NCBI GenBank assembly: GCA_020351995.1 | Contig: CP070674.1 | Location: 1,323,145 to 1,387,144 of the forward strand | Direction of reading: 5' to 3' | From: Candidatus Zixiibacteriota bacterium | GTDB taxonomy: Bacteria > Zixibacteria > MSB-5A5 > GN15 > FEB-12 | DNA: 64,000 nucleotides | Part shown: positions 36,296 to 44,022 of the stretch, in pieces | Numbering within the stretch: position 1 is the stretch's first letter | Layout: each line of letters starts with the position of its first letter | The notes under the pieces: model-generated | Told to the model about the DNA's origin: nothing | What the model saw: only the letters and a program-made list of their open reading frames with translations | Databases searched by the model: none | Made by a program: the position numbers and the translations under genes

Positions 36296-37459
36296 ATGCT
36301 GCTTATTCACTACTCATATAAGAATATTCTTGCGCGCAAACTGACATCGTTGCTCACCGTTTTCGGTATTGGCCTGGTCGTATTCGTTTTCTGCGCCGTG
36401 CTGATGCTCTCCAACGGTCTCGGTGAGACGCTGATAGCTACCGGCGAGGACGGTAACGCCATTGTCATCCGGAAAGCATCACAGACCGAGGTGCAGTCAA
36501 TAATTTACCGGGATGTGGCCAACGCCATTAAGGCCGACGCAGCGATAGAAAAAGACGCCGATGGAGTCCCAATTGTCACGAGCGAGATTCTGGTCCTGAT
36601 TAACCAGAACAAACGCAGCAACAACAAACCAAGCAATGTCCCGGTTCGTGGCGTAACCGGGATGTCAATCAATATCAGACCCGCGTTCAAATTAGTCGAA
36701 GGACGGATGTGGCAGCCGGGAACGTCGGAGATTATCGCCGGCTCAAAAGTCGCCGAGTCTTTCCAGGGATGCGGCCTGGGCGAAACGGTGCGGTTCGGCA
36801 TGAGAGACTGGACCGTGGTGGGTCTCTTTGAAACCGGTGGCTCCGGGTTTGAATCAGAGTTATGGGGTGATATCGACCAGCTTATGGATGCTTTCGGCCG
36901 ACCGGTTTTTTCGTCGCTTACCATGCGACTGGCGAATCCGGAGGAATTCGAAGTTTTCAGAGCACGGCTGGAGGGTGACCCTCGTTATACAGTTGAGGTG
37001 ATGCGTGAAAAAGAATATTACGAGGAGCAATCTAAATTCACGACCATCTTCATTAACGCAATGGGCGTGACTATCTCCATCATATTCTCCCTGGGAGCCA
37101 TTGTCGGCGCGATGATTACTATGTACGCCGCGGTAGCAAACAGAACCACAGAAATTGGCACGATGCGTGCACTCGGATTCAGCCGGCGGACGATTCTCTT
37201 CGCGTTTCTGACTGAGTCACTTCTGATAGCTCTGATTGGCGGAGCGATCGGGGTGCTTACGGCGACGTTTTTGAGACTCGTGGAAGTTTCGACCACCAAT
37301 TGGAACACCTTCGCAGAACTCGCTTTTTCATTCGAAATATCCTCAGAGATAGTTCTCTACGCATTTATCTTTGCGATAGTGATGGGTATTGTCGGTGGTT
37401 TCTTACCGGCCGTCAGAGCGGCTCGTTTCCGAATTGTGACTGCTCTCAGGGCCAAATAG
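36296..37459 (+). CDS. FtsX-like ABC permease 2
   Basis: A 387-aa paralogue of permease 1 with the same layout: N-terminal helix (LLTVFGIGLVVFVFCAVLML), periplasmic domain, then TTEIGTMRALGFSRRTILFAFLTES between C-terminal helices and the ending GFLPAVRAARFRIVTALRAK. Two unequal permeases with one ATPase and one adaptor is a common bacterial variant of MacAB/LolCDE. The start is the ATG after the 3-nt gap. Confidence 0.9.
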   Translation: MLLIHYSYKNILARKLTSLLTVFGIGLVVFVFCAVLMLSNGLGETLIATGEDGNAIVIRKASQTEVQSIIYRDVANAIKADAAIEKDADGVPIVTSEILVLINQNKRSNNKPSNVPVRGVTGMSINIRPAFKLVEGRMWQPGTSEIIAGSKVAESFQGCGLGETVRFGMRDWTVVGLFETGGSGFESELWGDIDQLMDAFGRPVFSSLTMRLANPEEFEVFRARLEGDPRYTVEVMREKEYYEEQSKFTTIFINAMGVTISIIFSLGAIVGAMITMYAAVANRTTEIGTMRALGFSRRTILFAFLTESLLIALIGGAIGVLTATFLRLVEVSTTNWNTFAELAFSFEISSEIVLYAFIFAIVMGIVGGFLPAVRAARFRIVTALRAK

Positions 37460-37525
37460 GCCGAAGATCCAAATCCAATCTTTGCTCAAAAAACAGCCAA
37501 AGCGTGGGATGAAATCCCCGGAACT

Positions 37526-37539
37526 GTACCCAGGGGTAC
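37526..37539. repeat. Palindrome GTACCC-AG-GGGTAC
   Basis: A perfect 6-bp inverted repeat around AG in the 265-nt gap before the small secreted-protein gene. Related GTACC words recur at 37664-37669 and 38141-38167 (a further palindrome). Possibly a protein-binding site; no protein is suggested by sequence. Confidence 0.4.
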
Positions 37540-37639
37540 GTGACGGCGCCCTGGGAAGTGTTCCTGACAAAAGCCCACAGAAAGCGTCTGTTTTGGCAAG
37601 GTGAAAGCGGCATAGTGGGTTCCGTGGCACAATCTTTGG

Positions 37640-37656
37640 CCGGTATGAAGTTTGCA
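37640..37656 (+). promoter_or_regulatory. Sigma54-like promoter ahead of the 100-aa secreted protein
   Basis: CGG-TATGAAGTTT-GCA has GG at 37642-37643 and GC at 37654-37655 with exactly 10 nt between, ending TTTGCA as in the sigma54 -12 element. The -24 half is weaker (CGG instead of TGG). It is about 70 nt before the ATG. Confidence 0.35.
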
Positions 37657-37725
37657 CATTGTCGGGTACTTGGTCAAGGGGAAGCCAGGAATCAGTTAAC
37701 CCGCAACTTAAGGAGGACAGCAGAA

Positions 37726-38028
37726 ATGCGAAGAACTACTGTGATTTTTCTCGTGCTTGCTGTGGCCCTGTTCATGTTGCCCTCTGCCACCCTGGCAGTT
37801 AACGGCAACTTTTACCAGTGGCTTCACGACGATGATGGGGACGGGATTCCGAACTGTTTAGACCCTGACTGGTATCCGCCTGAGGACGGATCCGGTTATA
37901 AGAACGGGAATGGCCAAACTATCGAGGCAACGGATGCCTCTGACAATGGCAGCAATGGAGATTGTGACCGCCTCCAGTTGAAGGATGGAACCTCCGGAAA
38001 CTGCCCTGACACCTGTCACATTCCGTGA
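37726..38028 (+). CDS. Small secreted protein with Asp-rich motif
   Basis: A 100-aa protein with signal peptide MRRTTVIFLVLAVALFMLPS, then a mature part that carries a calcium-loop-like DDDGDGIPNCLDPDWYPPED and six cysteines in total (CLDP, DCDR, NCPDTCH). The type-3-thrombospondin-like loop suggests Ca2+ binding. AAGGAGG precedes ATG 37726; a larger in-frame extension to 37540 is not credible. The family is unknown. A hairpin terminator follows, so it is transcribed alone. Confidence 0.75.
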   Translation: MRRTTVIFLVLAVALFMLPSATLAVNGNFYQWLHDDDGDGIPNCLDPDWYPPEDGSGYKNGNGQTIEATDASDNGSNGDCDRLQLKDGTSGNCPDTCHIP

Positions 38029-38063
38029 GGGAATGGGCCAGATCAAAAAATCCGCAATTACGG

Positions 38064-38094
38064 GCCCCCTGCCATCACGAAGGAGGGGGCTTTT
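38064..38094 (+). terminator. Rho-independent terminator after the secreted protein
   Basis: GCCCCCT (38064-38070) and AGGGGGC (38084-38090) form a 7-bp GC stem with a 13-nt loop followed by TTTT, 35 nt past the stop. Confidence 0.75.
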
Positions 38095-38153
38095 AACTTG
38101 AAAAACGCACCGCCCCCAAGTTCACATCCGCATCCCTAAATGTACCCTGACAT

Positions 38154-38167
38154 GTACCCGCCGGTAC
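38154..38167. repeat. GTACC palindrome with adjacent TGTACCC repeat
   Basis: GTACC-CGCC-GGTAC is an inverted repeat. A direct copy of TGTACCC lies 12 nt upstream at 38141-38147, so three half-sites are spaced within 27 bp. The rest of the 325-nt gap (38029-38353) holds the terminator above and the sigma54-like promoter below, nothing else seen. Confidence 0.45.
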
Positions 38168-38276
38168 ACGAATGTCTCCGCGGTGAGCCTCCCCGTTCAC
38201 TTTGAGACTGTGAGCAAGGCTGTCTATCAAAAGGTAACTAATTGAGTCGTAATTGTCTTGATAATTATGGTTCTTC

Positions 38277-38293
38277 TTGGCCCGAAGTTTGCA
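38277..38293 (+). promoter_or_regulatory. Sigma54-type promoter
   Basis: TTGGCCCGAAGTTTGCA matches the sigma54 consensus TTGGCACG-N4-TTGCA at all but one position, with GG at 38279-38280 and GC at 38291-38292 separated by 10 nt. It lies 61 nt ahead of a small ORF with a good ribosome site. Confidence 0.55.
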
Positions 38294-38353
38294 GGACTAA
38301 AAATGTCTGATTTTTAGGAAGGCTTAGAACTTGCGACTCAAGGAGACGGAAGA

Positions 38354-38446
38354 ATGCGTAGATTGTGGATCATCTTGTTAGTACCGACTTCGTATCTGCT
38401 ATTCTCTTCCGGCAAGCTTCTGGCCTGCTCCGTAGTACCTTGTTGA
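38354..38446 (+). CDS. Tiny signal-peptide-like ORF (30 aa)
   Basis: A 30-codon ORF (MRRLWIILLVPTSYLLFSSG and ten more residues, ending CSVVPC) with AAGGAGACGG just before its ATG. It begins like a secretion signal or small membrane peptide, with cysteines at positions 25 and 30. It starts much like the 100-aa secreted protein (MRRxxxIxLV) and has a similar sigma54-like promoter distance. After the TGA another frame encodes a glycine-rich stretch (CGGGNGGGR), so a frameshifted longer product is conceivable. No known family. Confidence 0.4.
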   Translation: MRRLWIILLVPTSYLLFSSGKLLACSVVPC

Positions 38447-38483
38447 GGCTGGTTTTTGTGGTGGCGGAAACGGCGGCGGCAGA

Positions 38484-39230
38484 CTACATAAGTGAGTAGC
38501 CGCCGTCGACTATTACTGTCTGGCCGGTAATCCAAGTCGCCTTCGGCCCCGCCAGGAACACCACAACATCCGCAATTTCCTCCGGTCTGCCGACCCGTTT
38601 GAACGGAGTGCGATCGGACACCTCCTGAAGCATCTGCTGATAATTCGGAAAGCTTTTCAAAGCATTGGTATCGATGAATCCGCCGGACACGCAGTTGACT
38701 GTTATGTGTCGCGAGGCCAGTTCGATAGCCATATACTTGACCATGTTTTCAATAGCGGCTTTGGACACACCGATTGAGGCGTAACCGGGAATGTACCGAA
38801 TGGAGCCGAGCGATGATAATGTTACGATGCGGCTGTGGTCGGGCATGATGGGCGAAGCCAGTTGGACACTATTGAGAAAGGCCCGGGCGTTGGTATGCAT
38901 GGACAGGTCCCAGGCTTTGTCATCGATGTCAATCATACTGGTAAACAAGCCGAGGGCGGCATTGGATATCAGGATATCTAGCTTGCCGAAACGTTCTTTA
39001 ATACCTTCGAATATGGGCGGTAGCTGATCGTGGTTTCCCATGTTGGCCCGGTGAGCATAACTCTCGACACCGAAGCTTTTGATCTTTTCAACGGTTTCAT
39101 TGGCGGCCTGGCGTAAGCGGAAATAATTGACGACGACATGGGCTCCTTGCTCGGCCAGCTTTTCCGCCACACATCGACCGATTCCTTTCGTCCCTCCCGA
39201 GACGAAGGCAACTTTACCTTTGAGTTCCAA
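38484..39230 (-). CDS. Enoyl-ACP reductase III-like SDR (FabL type)
   Basis: A 248-aa short-chain dehydrogenase that closely resembles Bacillus FabL by eye: LSSLGSIRYIPGYASIGVSKAA, VNCVSGGFIDTNALKSFPN and a QTVIVDGGYSLM end. The catalytic pair is Tyr-x6-Lys (YASIGVSK), the enoyl-reductase spacing, not the Tyr-x3-Lys of ketoreductases. The NAD(P) motif is SGGTKGIG. The start is TTG 39230 after a GGGGGC purine run. It is 18 nt after lipB, consistent with a role in fatty-acid synthesis. No fab gene is near to confirm. Confidence 0.8.
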   Translation of the reverse strand: MELKGKVAFVSGGTKGIGRCVAEKLAEQGAHVVVNYFRLRQAANETVEKIKSFGVESYAHRANMGNHDQLPPIFEGIKERFGKLDILISNAALGLFTSMIDIDDKAWDLSMHTNARAFLNSVQLASPIMPDHSRIVTLSSLGSIRYIPGYASIGVSKAAIENMVKYMAIELASRHITVNCVSGGFIDTNALKSFPNYQQMLQEVSDRTPFKRVGRPEEIADVVVFLAGPKATWITGQTVIVDGGYSLM

Positions 39231-39248
39231 CCCGGTTTGCCCCCTGTT

Positions 39249-39953
39249 TTATATCACATTTCCGCCAGCCTGCGACTCGATATCCTCGGCGATTTCGTCC
39301 AGTCGGACAGGATAAAATGCTGTCTCGAACACATCCGTATAGGCCTCGATCAATTGCCGGCCAAATTCCGCCATATCGATCTGATGACCCACCAGGGCTT
39401 TTGCCGAGGTCATAACGTCGGCATCAAGCCCGCAAGGGCTGATTCTCTTGAAATCGCTCAGGTCGGTATTAAGATTGACGGCGGCACCGTGAAAGGATAT
39501 CCAGTTTCTCACCGCCACACCGACAGAGGCAATTTTCTTCTTATCCACCCAAACGCCGGTGTGTTCTTCATCCTTTCTTGCCTTTATTCCAATCTGTTCC
39601 AGGGTTCTGATAATTCCATCCTGTATATTGGACATAAAGGCGTGAATGTCGCGCCCCCGCCGGCTCAGGTTGAAAATAAAATAAGCTACAAGTTGGCCCG
39701 GCCCGTGATACGTAACATCTCCCCCGCGCTCGATGAAATATGGCTCGCAATCAAGAGCTTCAAAGTTCTCAGGATGACCGTCCTTGCCCACCGTTATAAC
39801 CGGCGGGTGCTCAACCAGAATCAGGGTATCGCGTACCAAACCCTCCTTGCGGAGTTTGACCAGCCCGTGCTGCCATTGAAGGGCTCGCTCAAACTCGACC
39901 CTGCCGAGTTGCAAGACCCAGCCGAGATATTTTGCTTTTTCTTCGATTACCAT
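39249..39953 (-). CDS. lipB: Octanoyl-ACP:protein octanoyltransferase LipB
   Basis: A 234-aa enzyme transferring octanoyl from ACP to lipoyl domains. Signature ERGGDVTYHGPGQLVAYF at about 91-108, the general-base lysine in DKKKIASVGVAVRNW and the catalytic cysteine in RISPCGLDADVM. The gene is 2 nt after the E2 gene, and the E2 carries the lipoyl lysine this enzyme would modify. No lipA is in the window. Confidence 0.94.
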   Translation of the reverse strand: MVIEEKAKYLGWVLQLGRVEFERALQWQHGLVKLRKEGLVRDTLILVEHPPVITVGKDGHPENFEALDCEPYFIERGGDVTYHGPGQLVAYFIFNLSRRGRDIHAFMSNIQDGIIRTLEQIGIKARKDEEHTGVWVDKKKIASVGVAVRNWISFHGAAVNLNTDLSDFKRISPCGLDADVMTSAKALVGHQIDMAEFGRQLIEAYTDVFETAFYPVRLDEIAEDIESQAGGNVI

Positions 39954-39955
39954 TC

Positions 39956-41311
39956 TTAACGCAGCTGCATCAGCAGCAACCTGGGATCAGCCAGATATTC
40001 ATGGATACGGTGTAAGAACTGCACCGCGATATGGCCATCGATAAGCCGGTGGTCAAAGGACAAGCCGAAATTAGAGATGTCGCGGATCACAATCTCGCCT
40101 TTTACCACCCATGGCTTTTTGATAATGGCGTGGACCCCGAGAATAGCCACCTGCGGCTGATTTATGATGGGGGTGGATGATGCGGCACCGAACATACCGG
40201 CGTTGGTGATTGAAAAGGTACCGCCGCTAACGTCGTCGGGCATCAACTGATTAGTTCGCGCTCTTTCTCCTATAGAGTTTAGCTCCACCGCCAGCTCAAC
40301 GATGGTTTTTTTGTCGGCATTCTTGATTACAGGTACGATGAGCCCTTCTTCGCGCGCGACGGCAACACCGATGTTATAGTAGTTTTTGAAGATTATCTCT
40401 TTTTCGGTCATCGAAGCGTTTATTTTTGGAAATTCCTTTAAAGCGAGGCAGGCCGCCTTGATGATAAAGGGCATGTACGTAATCTTGGCACCGTAATTGG
40501 TCACAAAGCTGTTCTTGATCTCTTCGCGATACTTAACCAGCTCGGTGAAATCTATGTCCTCGAAAGTCGTTACATGAGGCGAGGTATGCACGGATTTAAC
40601 CATGTGATCGGAAATCATCTTGCGGATTCCAGCTAACGGCGTTCGCGTCTCGCGCTGCGCGGCAGGTAAAGGCTCAAATACAGGAATCTCAACCTTGACG
40701 AGGGGTTCTCGGGCTTTCTCCGGGGCCGGGGCCTTTTCGGCCGGAGGAGCGGAGGGCACAGCTACCATAGGTGCCGGAGGCGCCGGAATGGGACCCGGAG
40801 TAAACCCGGCGGCCTGCGAGCGCTCTTCGACAGCTCGCATGACATCATCGACAGTCACCCGTCCTTCTTTGCCAGTCGGAGTAACCGTCAGAGGATCGAC
40901 CGAGTATTCGCGAATCATCATCCTGACCTTGGGCGACATCTTCCCCTTGCCCATCTCAGCAGTTGCTTTGATTTCGGCTCGCGGTTTGGGGGTGGGCGGG
41001 GCGGCCGCAGGTTGTGCGGGTGCTTCCGGGGCGGCTTTCTTTGGAGCAGCTTCGGCCTTAGTCGCCGGTCCCTTGCCATCATCGATAACAGCGATACGCG
41101 TTCCGACCGGGACTACTTCTCCCTCTTTGGCAAACTGATGAGTGAGAATCCCTTCGATTTCGGCGGGAATTTCCACGTTGACTTTATCCGTCATCAACTC
41201 CACAAGAACCTGATTGAGTTTGACCGGTTCGCCAACCTTGACCTTCCACTCCAGAATCGTGCCTTCGAGGACCGATTCTCCCATCTGCGGGACCAACACG
41301 TCAAGCGCCAT
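39956..41311 (-). CDS. 2-oxoacid dehydrogenase E2 (dihydrolipoyl acyltransferase)
   Basis: A 451-aa acyltransferase of a pyruvate/branched-chain/2-oxoglutarate dehydrogenase complex. An N-terminal lipoyl domain (lysine in ELMTDKVNVEIPAE near 43) is followed by an Ala/Pro linker, the E3/E1-binding segment (MSPKVRMMIREYSVDPLTV), a second Pro-rich linker and the catalytic core from about 220, with SFDHRLIDG at the end. E1 and E3 genes are not adjacent, so the acyl chain is open. lipB follows 2 nt later. Confidence 0.92.
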   Translation of the reverse strand: MALDVLVPQMGESVLEGTILEWKVKVGEPVKLNQVLVELMTDKVNVEIPAEIEGILTHQFAKEGEVVPVGTRIAVIDDGKGPATKAEAAPKKAAPEAPAQPAAAPPTPKPRAEIKATAEMGKGKMSPKVRMMIREYSVDPLTVTPTGKEGRVTVDDVMRAVEERSQAAGFTPGPIPAPPAPMVAVPSAPPAEKAPAPEKAREPLVKVEIPVFEPLPAAQRETRTPLAGIRKMISDHMVKSVHTSPHVTTFEDIDFTELVKYREEIKNSFVTNYGAKITYMPFIIKAACLALKEFPKINASMTEKEIIFKNYYNIGVAVAREEGLIVPVIKNADKKTIVELAVELNSIGERARTNQLMPDDVSGGTFSITNAGMFGAASSTPIINQPQVAILGVHAIIKKPWVVKGEIVIRDISNFGLSFDHRLIDGHIAVQFLHRIHEYLADPRLLLMQLR

Positions 41312-41417
41312 ATTTGGATCCTTTTATTTCTAAGCTCATGAGATTACTTATTGTGAAACATAGGCAATATATAGAAGGTTCACCACTATAGTCAATATTC
41401 GCCCCGAAGGTGATGAA

Positions 41418-42497
41418 TCAGTTGACTTCGAGCATTTTCTCAAGAGCCAGCAGAGCCTCCCCCCGAACAGGCTCCTTGACTTTGATCGGTTTGATTTCGC
41501 CTAAGTTTTCCAACGTATATGCCAAGTCATTAATAGTGGTGCGATACATATTGGCACAAACAGGACAAGTCTGACCCGATAATTCAAATATCTTCTTGTC
41601 CAGGTACTGGTGAGCCATTCGGTTGATCAGATTGATCTCAGTCCCGATGGCTATGGTTGCCCCCGAAGGTGCCTTTGCGCAGTACTCGGTGATGAAACGA
41701 GTGGAACCGGCAGCATCAGCCAACTCAACCACCTCACGCGGGCATTCCGGGTGAACCACCACTAGAACTCCAGGGTACTTTTCCCTCACTTCGCGAACAT
41801 GCTCTGCTGTGAAGTTAGTGTGGACGTGACAGTGGCCCTTCCATAGTATGACCCTGGCCCTGTCTATCTGTTCGGTCGTCAAGCCACCGCCATCGCGAGA
41901 GAAATCCCAGATTACCATTTCCTCCGGTTTGAGGCCATACTTGATGCCACTGTTGTAACCAAGATGCTCATCGGGGAAGAAGAATAGCTTTTTGCGACGC
42001 TCGAAAGCCCACTTGTAGGCGGCGTCGGCATTTGAAGAGGTGCAGATAAGTCCCCCGTGGCGCCCGGTAAAGGCCTTAAGCCCGGCCGCCGTGTTCATGT
42101 AGGATATGGGCATGAATGTCTTATCGCCACCGAATTCTTCAAGATATTCCCACGCCTCCATTACATCGGCCATCTCCGCCATGTCGGCCATCGGACATCC
42201 CGCCAGCGGATTGGGCAGATAGACATTTTTGGATTCGTCGGTAAGGATATCAGCCGATTCGGCCATAAAATGCACTCCACAGAATACAATCGTTTCAACA
42301 TCCTTCTGCTCCGCCGCAATCTTGGAAAGACCGTAGCTATCACCGATGTAGTCGCCGAACCCCACGACTTCAAGGCGCTGGTAATGATGGGCGAGAATGA
42401 CCAGTTTATTACCCAGTCGTTCCTTGGCCGCAGCAATTCGTTCTTTCAGATCCTCATTGGTAGATTCACGATATTCTTTTGGAAGCGAAAAATACAT
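41418..42497 (-). CDS. nadA: Quinolinate synthase NadA
   Basis: A 359-aa 4Fe-4S enzyme that condenses iminoaspartate and dihydroxyacetone phosphate to quinolinate for NAD synthesis. The LVILAHHYQRLEVVGFGDYIGDS start and three cluster cysteines are seen, in VFCGVHFMAESA, HPECPRE and GQTCPVCANMYRTTI. ATG 42497 adjoins the stop of the reductase gene directly. NadB and NadC are not in the window. Confidence 0.95.
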   Translation of the reverse strand: MYFSLPKEYRESTNEDLKERIAAAKERLGNKLVILAHHYQRLEVVGFGDYIGDSYGLSKIAAEQKDVETIVFCGVHFMAESADILTDESKNVYLPNPLAGCPMADMAEMADVMEAWEYLEEFGGDKTFMPISYMNTAAGLKAFTGRHGGLICTSSNADAAYKWAFERRKKLFFFPDEHLGYNSGIKYGLKPEEMVIWDFSRDGGGLTTEQIDRARVILWKGHCHVHTNFTAEHVREVREKYPGVLVVVHPECPREVVELADAAGSTRFITEYCAKAPSGATIAIGTEINLINRMAHQYLDKKIFELSGQTCPVCANMYRTTINDLAYTLENLGEIKPIKVKEPVRGEALLALEKMLEVN

Positions 42498-43556
42498 TTA
42501 CTTATCTCTCCGATTATTATCGGCTTTCTTTTTCTCCCGGGCTATCTTTCTCATCACCAGTTCATGCTTATCCGTTGAGTGACCCGGGCTTACTTTGGCC
42601 TTTGGGTCAATATAATGCTTGGCGTTGTTGACGGCAATAGCCGCCTCGCCGCAGCCGATAGATATAAGCTTCAGTTTGCCCTCGTAGGTTACAATATCAC
42701 CTGCTGCATAAACGCCTTCGATGTTGGTACGCATACGTCCGTCCACTTTGATGGAATTTTTGTCGATTTCAAGACCCCAATCGGCGATTGGCCCCAGATT
42801 TGTGATAAAACCGATATTAAGGACAACCGCGTCAACTTTCAGCCTCTCCTGCTCGCCGGTTTGCGTCTGGACGATAGTACAATGTCTTACCCAGTCGTCA
42901 CCCTCAATCTGCTTCAACTCCCAGAAAGGATATTTGAGACGCACTGATGATTGTTTGACCTTGCGCACGGTGTCCTCGTGAGCGGAAAAGAAATCGTTAC
43001 GATGTATGTGCGTTATAGATTTTGCGACCGGTTCAAGCATAAGGGCATAATCAAAAGCGGAATCGCCGCCACCCACAATCAAGATATCCTTGTCTTTGAA
43101 ATCATTCAGGCGACGCACGAAATAGTAAACTCCGGCCCCTTCCAGCTCTCTGACATTGGGAATATCAAGTCTTTTGGGGATGTATGCGCCAAGACCAGCA
43201 CAGACTATTACGGTTTTTGAAAGATGCTCAGCCTTCGGTGTGGTTAATCTTACCGTGCCGTCAGGTAGCTTCTCGAGGCCGATGACCTTCTCTTCGAGGC
43301 AATAAGTGTGCTCGTACTGATCTGCCTGTTGTCTCAACTGCTTGACGAGGTCCTTGGCAAGGATTTTCGGAAATCCCGCCACGTCGTAGATGTACTTCTC
43401 GGGGTATAGAGCCATCAGACCGCCCCCGACTTCACCCAGCATATCGATGACTTTCGATCTGGTTCGTCTCAGTCCGCTGTAGTACATGCCATAAAGAGCC
43501 ACCGGTCCGGCCCCGACGAAGGTAATGTCGTAAATGTCGTTGCTATGCGTGCTCAT
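42498..43556 (-). CDS. Ferredoxin-NADP+ reductase, thioredoxin-reductase-like (YumC type)
   Basis: A 352-aa FAD/NAD(P)-binding protein with the FAD motif FVGAGPVALYGMYYSGLR near the N-terminus, the second nucleotide motif VGGGDSAFDYALM near 165 and the end motif GDIVTYEGKLKLISIGCGEA. It lacks the CxxC of true thioredoxin reductases, as in the bacterial ferredoxin:NADP+ reductase group. I chose ATG 43556; the longer TTG start at 43577 lies inside prxU. It is sandwiched between prxU (4 nt) and nadA (0 nt), and may supply electrons to Fe-S or redox enzymes. Confidence 0.88.
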   Translation of the reverse strand: MSTHSNDIYDITFVGAGPVALYGMYYSGLRRTRSKVIDMLGEVGGGLMALYPEKYIYDVAGFPKILAKDLVKQLRQQADQYEHTYCLEEKVIGLEKLPDGTVRLTTPKAEHLSKTVIVCAGLGAYIPKRLDIPNVRELEGAGVYYFVRRLNDFKDKDILIVGGGDSAFDYALMLEPVAKSITHIHRNDFFSAHEDTVRKVKQSSVRLKYPFWELKQIEGDDWVRHCTIVQTQTGEQERLKVDAVVLNIGFITNLGPIADWGLEIDKNSIKVDGRMRTNIEGVYAAGDIVTYEGKLKLISIGCGEAAIAVNNAKHYIDPKAKVSPGHSTDKHELVMRKIAREKKKADNNRRDK

Positions 43557-43560
43557 TGAT

Positions 43561-44022
43561 TCAACTTGAGAACTCAATCACGGCCAGGATATCATCGTAG
43601 CTAGCCTGTCCTCTCTCGGCGAAAATTACCTTGCCCTGAGGGTCGACAGCATACACCGTCCTCAAGACCCCTTTGCCTCCGGCTTTCTGACTATTATAAG
43701 CCGCCAACACTTTCTCACCCGGGTCTGACAGGATCGGAAAACCGAAACCCTTTTTTGCGGCGTAGTTTTTGTGCGATGAAGGGGAAGCTGAGTTGATAGC
43801 TAAAACCTGTGTGTTGTGGGCCTCGAACCGAGGCCGATAGTGCTCCAAGCCGGCGAGCTGACTGTTTCAGCCGGGGGTATTGTTCTTAGGGTAAAAGACA
43901 ATAACCGCGAATTTGCCTTTCAGGTTCGCCAGGGATAACCTGCCGCCATCATACGCTTCGAGCTCAAAATATGGCGCCTTTTGTCCCAGAGGAAGCAGCG
44001 CTTTTTCCGAATTACCGGCCAC
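43561..44022 (-). CDS. prxU: Selenocysteine peroxiredoxin (Bcp/AhpC family, in-frame UGA)
   Basis: Reading through one in-frame TGA at 43867-43869 gives a complete 153-aa peroxiredoxin. It starts GTG 44022 with GGGGGTAAG just before it and TAGTG overlap with glnS. The UGA is codon 52 in VIVFYPKNNTPG-U-NSQLAGLEHY, precisely where Bcp-type enzymes have the peroxidatic Cys (FYPKDNTPGC). No cysteine remains elsewhere, so it would be a 1-SeCys enzyme. Without readthrough only a 51-aa stub is made; an automatic call would give the 95-aa tail (43561-43848). The alternative is a nonsense mutation, but flanks are intact and a SECIS-like hairpin follows. Confidence 0.85.
43839..43863 (-). promoter_or_regulatory. 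SECIS-like hairpin downstream of the UGA
   Basis: Beginning 4 nt after the UGA, AGU pairs with ACU and, after a 2-nt bulge (CA), GCUC pairs with GAGC around a 9-nt loop, GCCGGCUUG. Apical guanines lie about 16-17 nt past the UGA, in the range of bacterial SECIS elements. It was found by eye only. Confidence 0.55.

Noticed and set aside
38470-38506. Inverted repeat CGGCGGC/GCCGCCG as a bidirectional terminator
   Set aside because: Lies partly in the FabL-like coding end, has a 21-nt loop and no U-run on either side.
38354-38520. TGA at the end of the 30-aa ORF read as selenocysteine (Cys-Sec-Gly)
   Set aside because: The extension (GWFLWWRKRRRQTT) resembles no known redox motif and no SECIS-like hairpin with a short loop follows. 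A plain stop is simpler.
43561-43848. 95-aa peroxiredoxin fragment as a pseudogene
   Set aside because: The missing N-terminal part is present in the same frame just past a TGA at the catalytic position, with no other defect.
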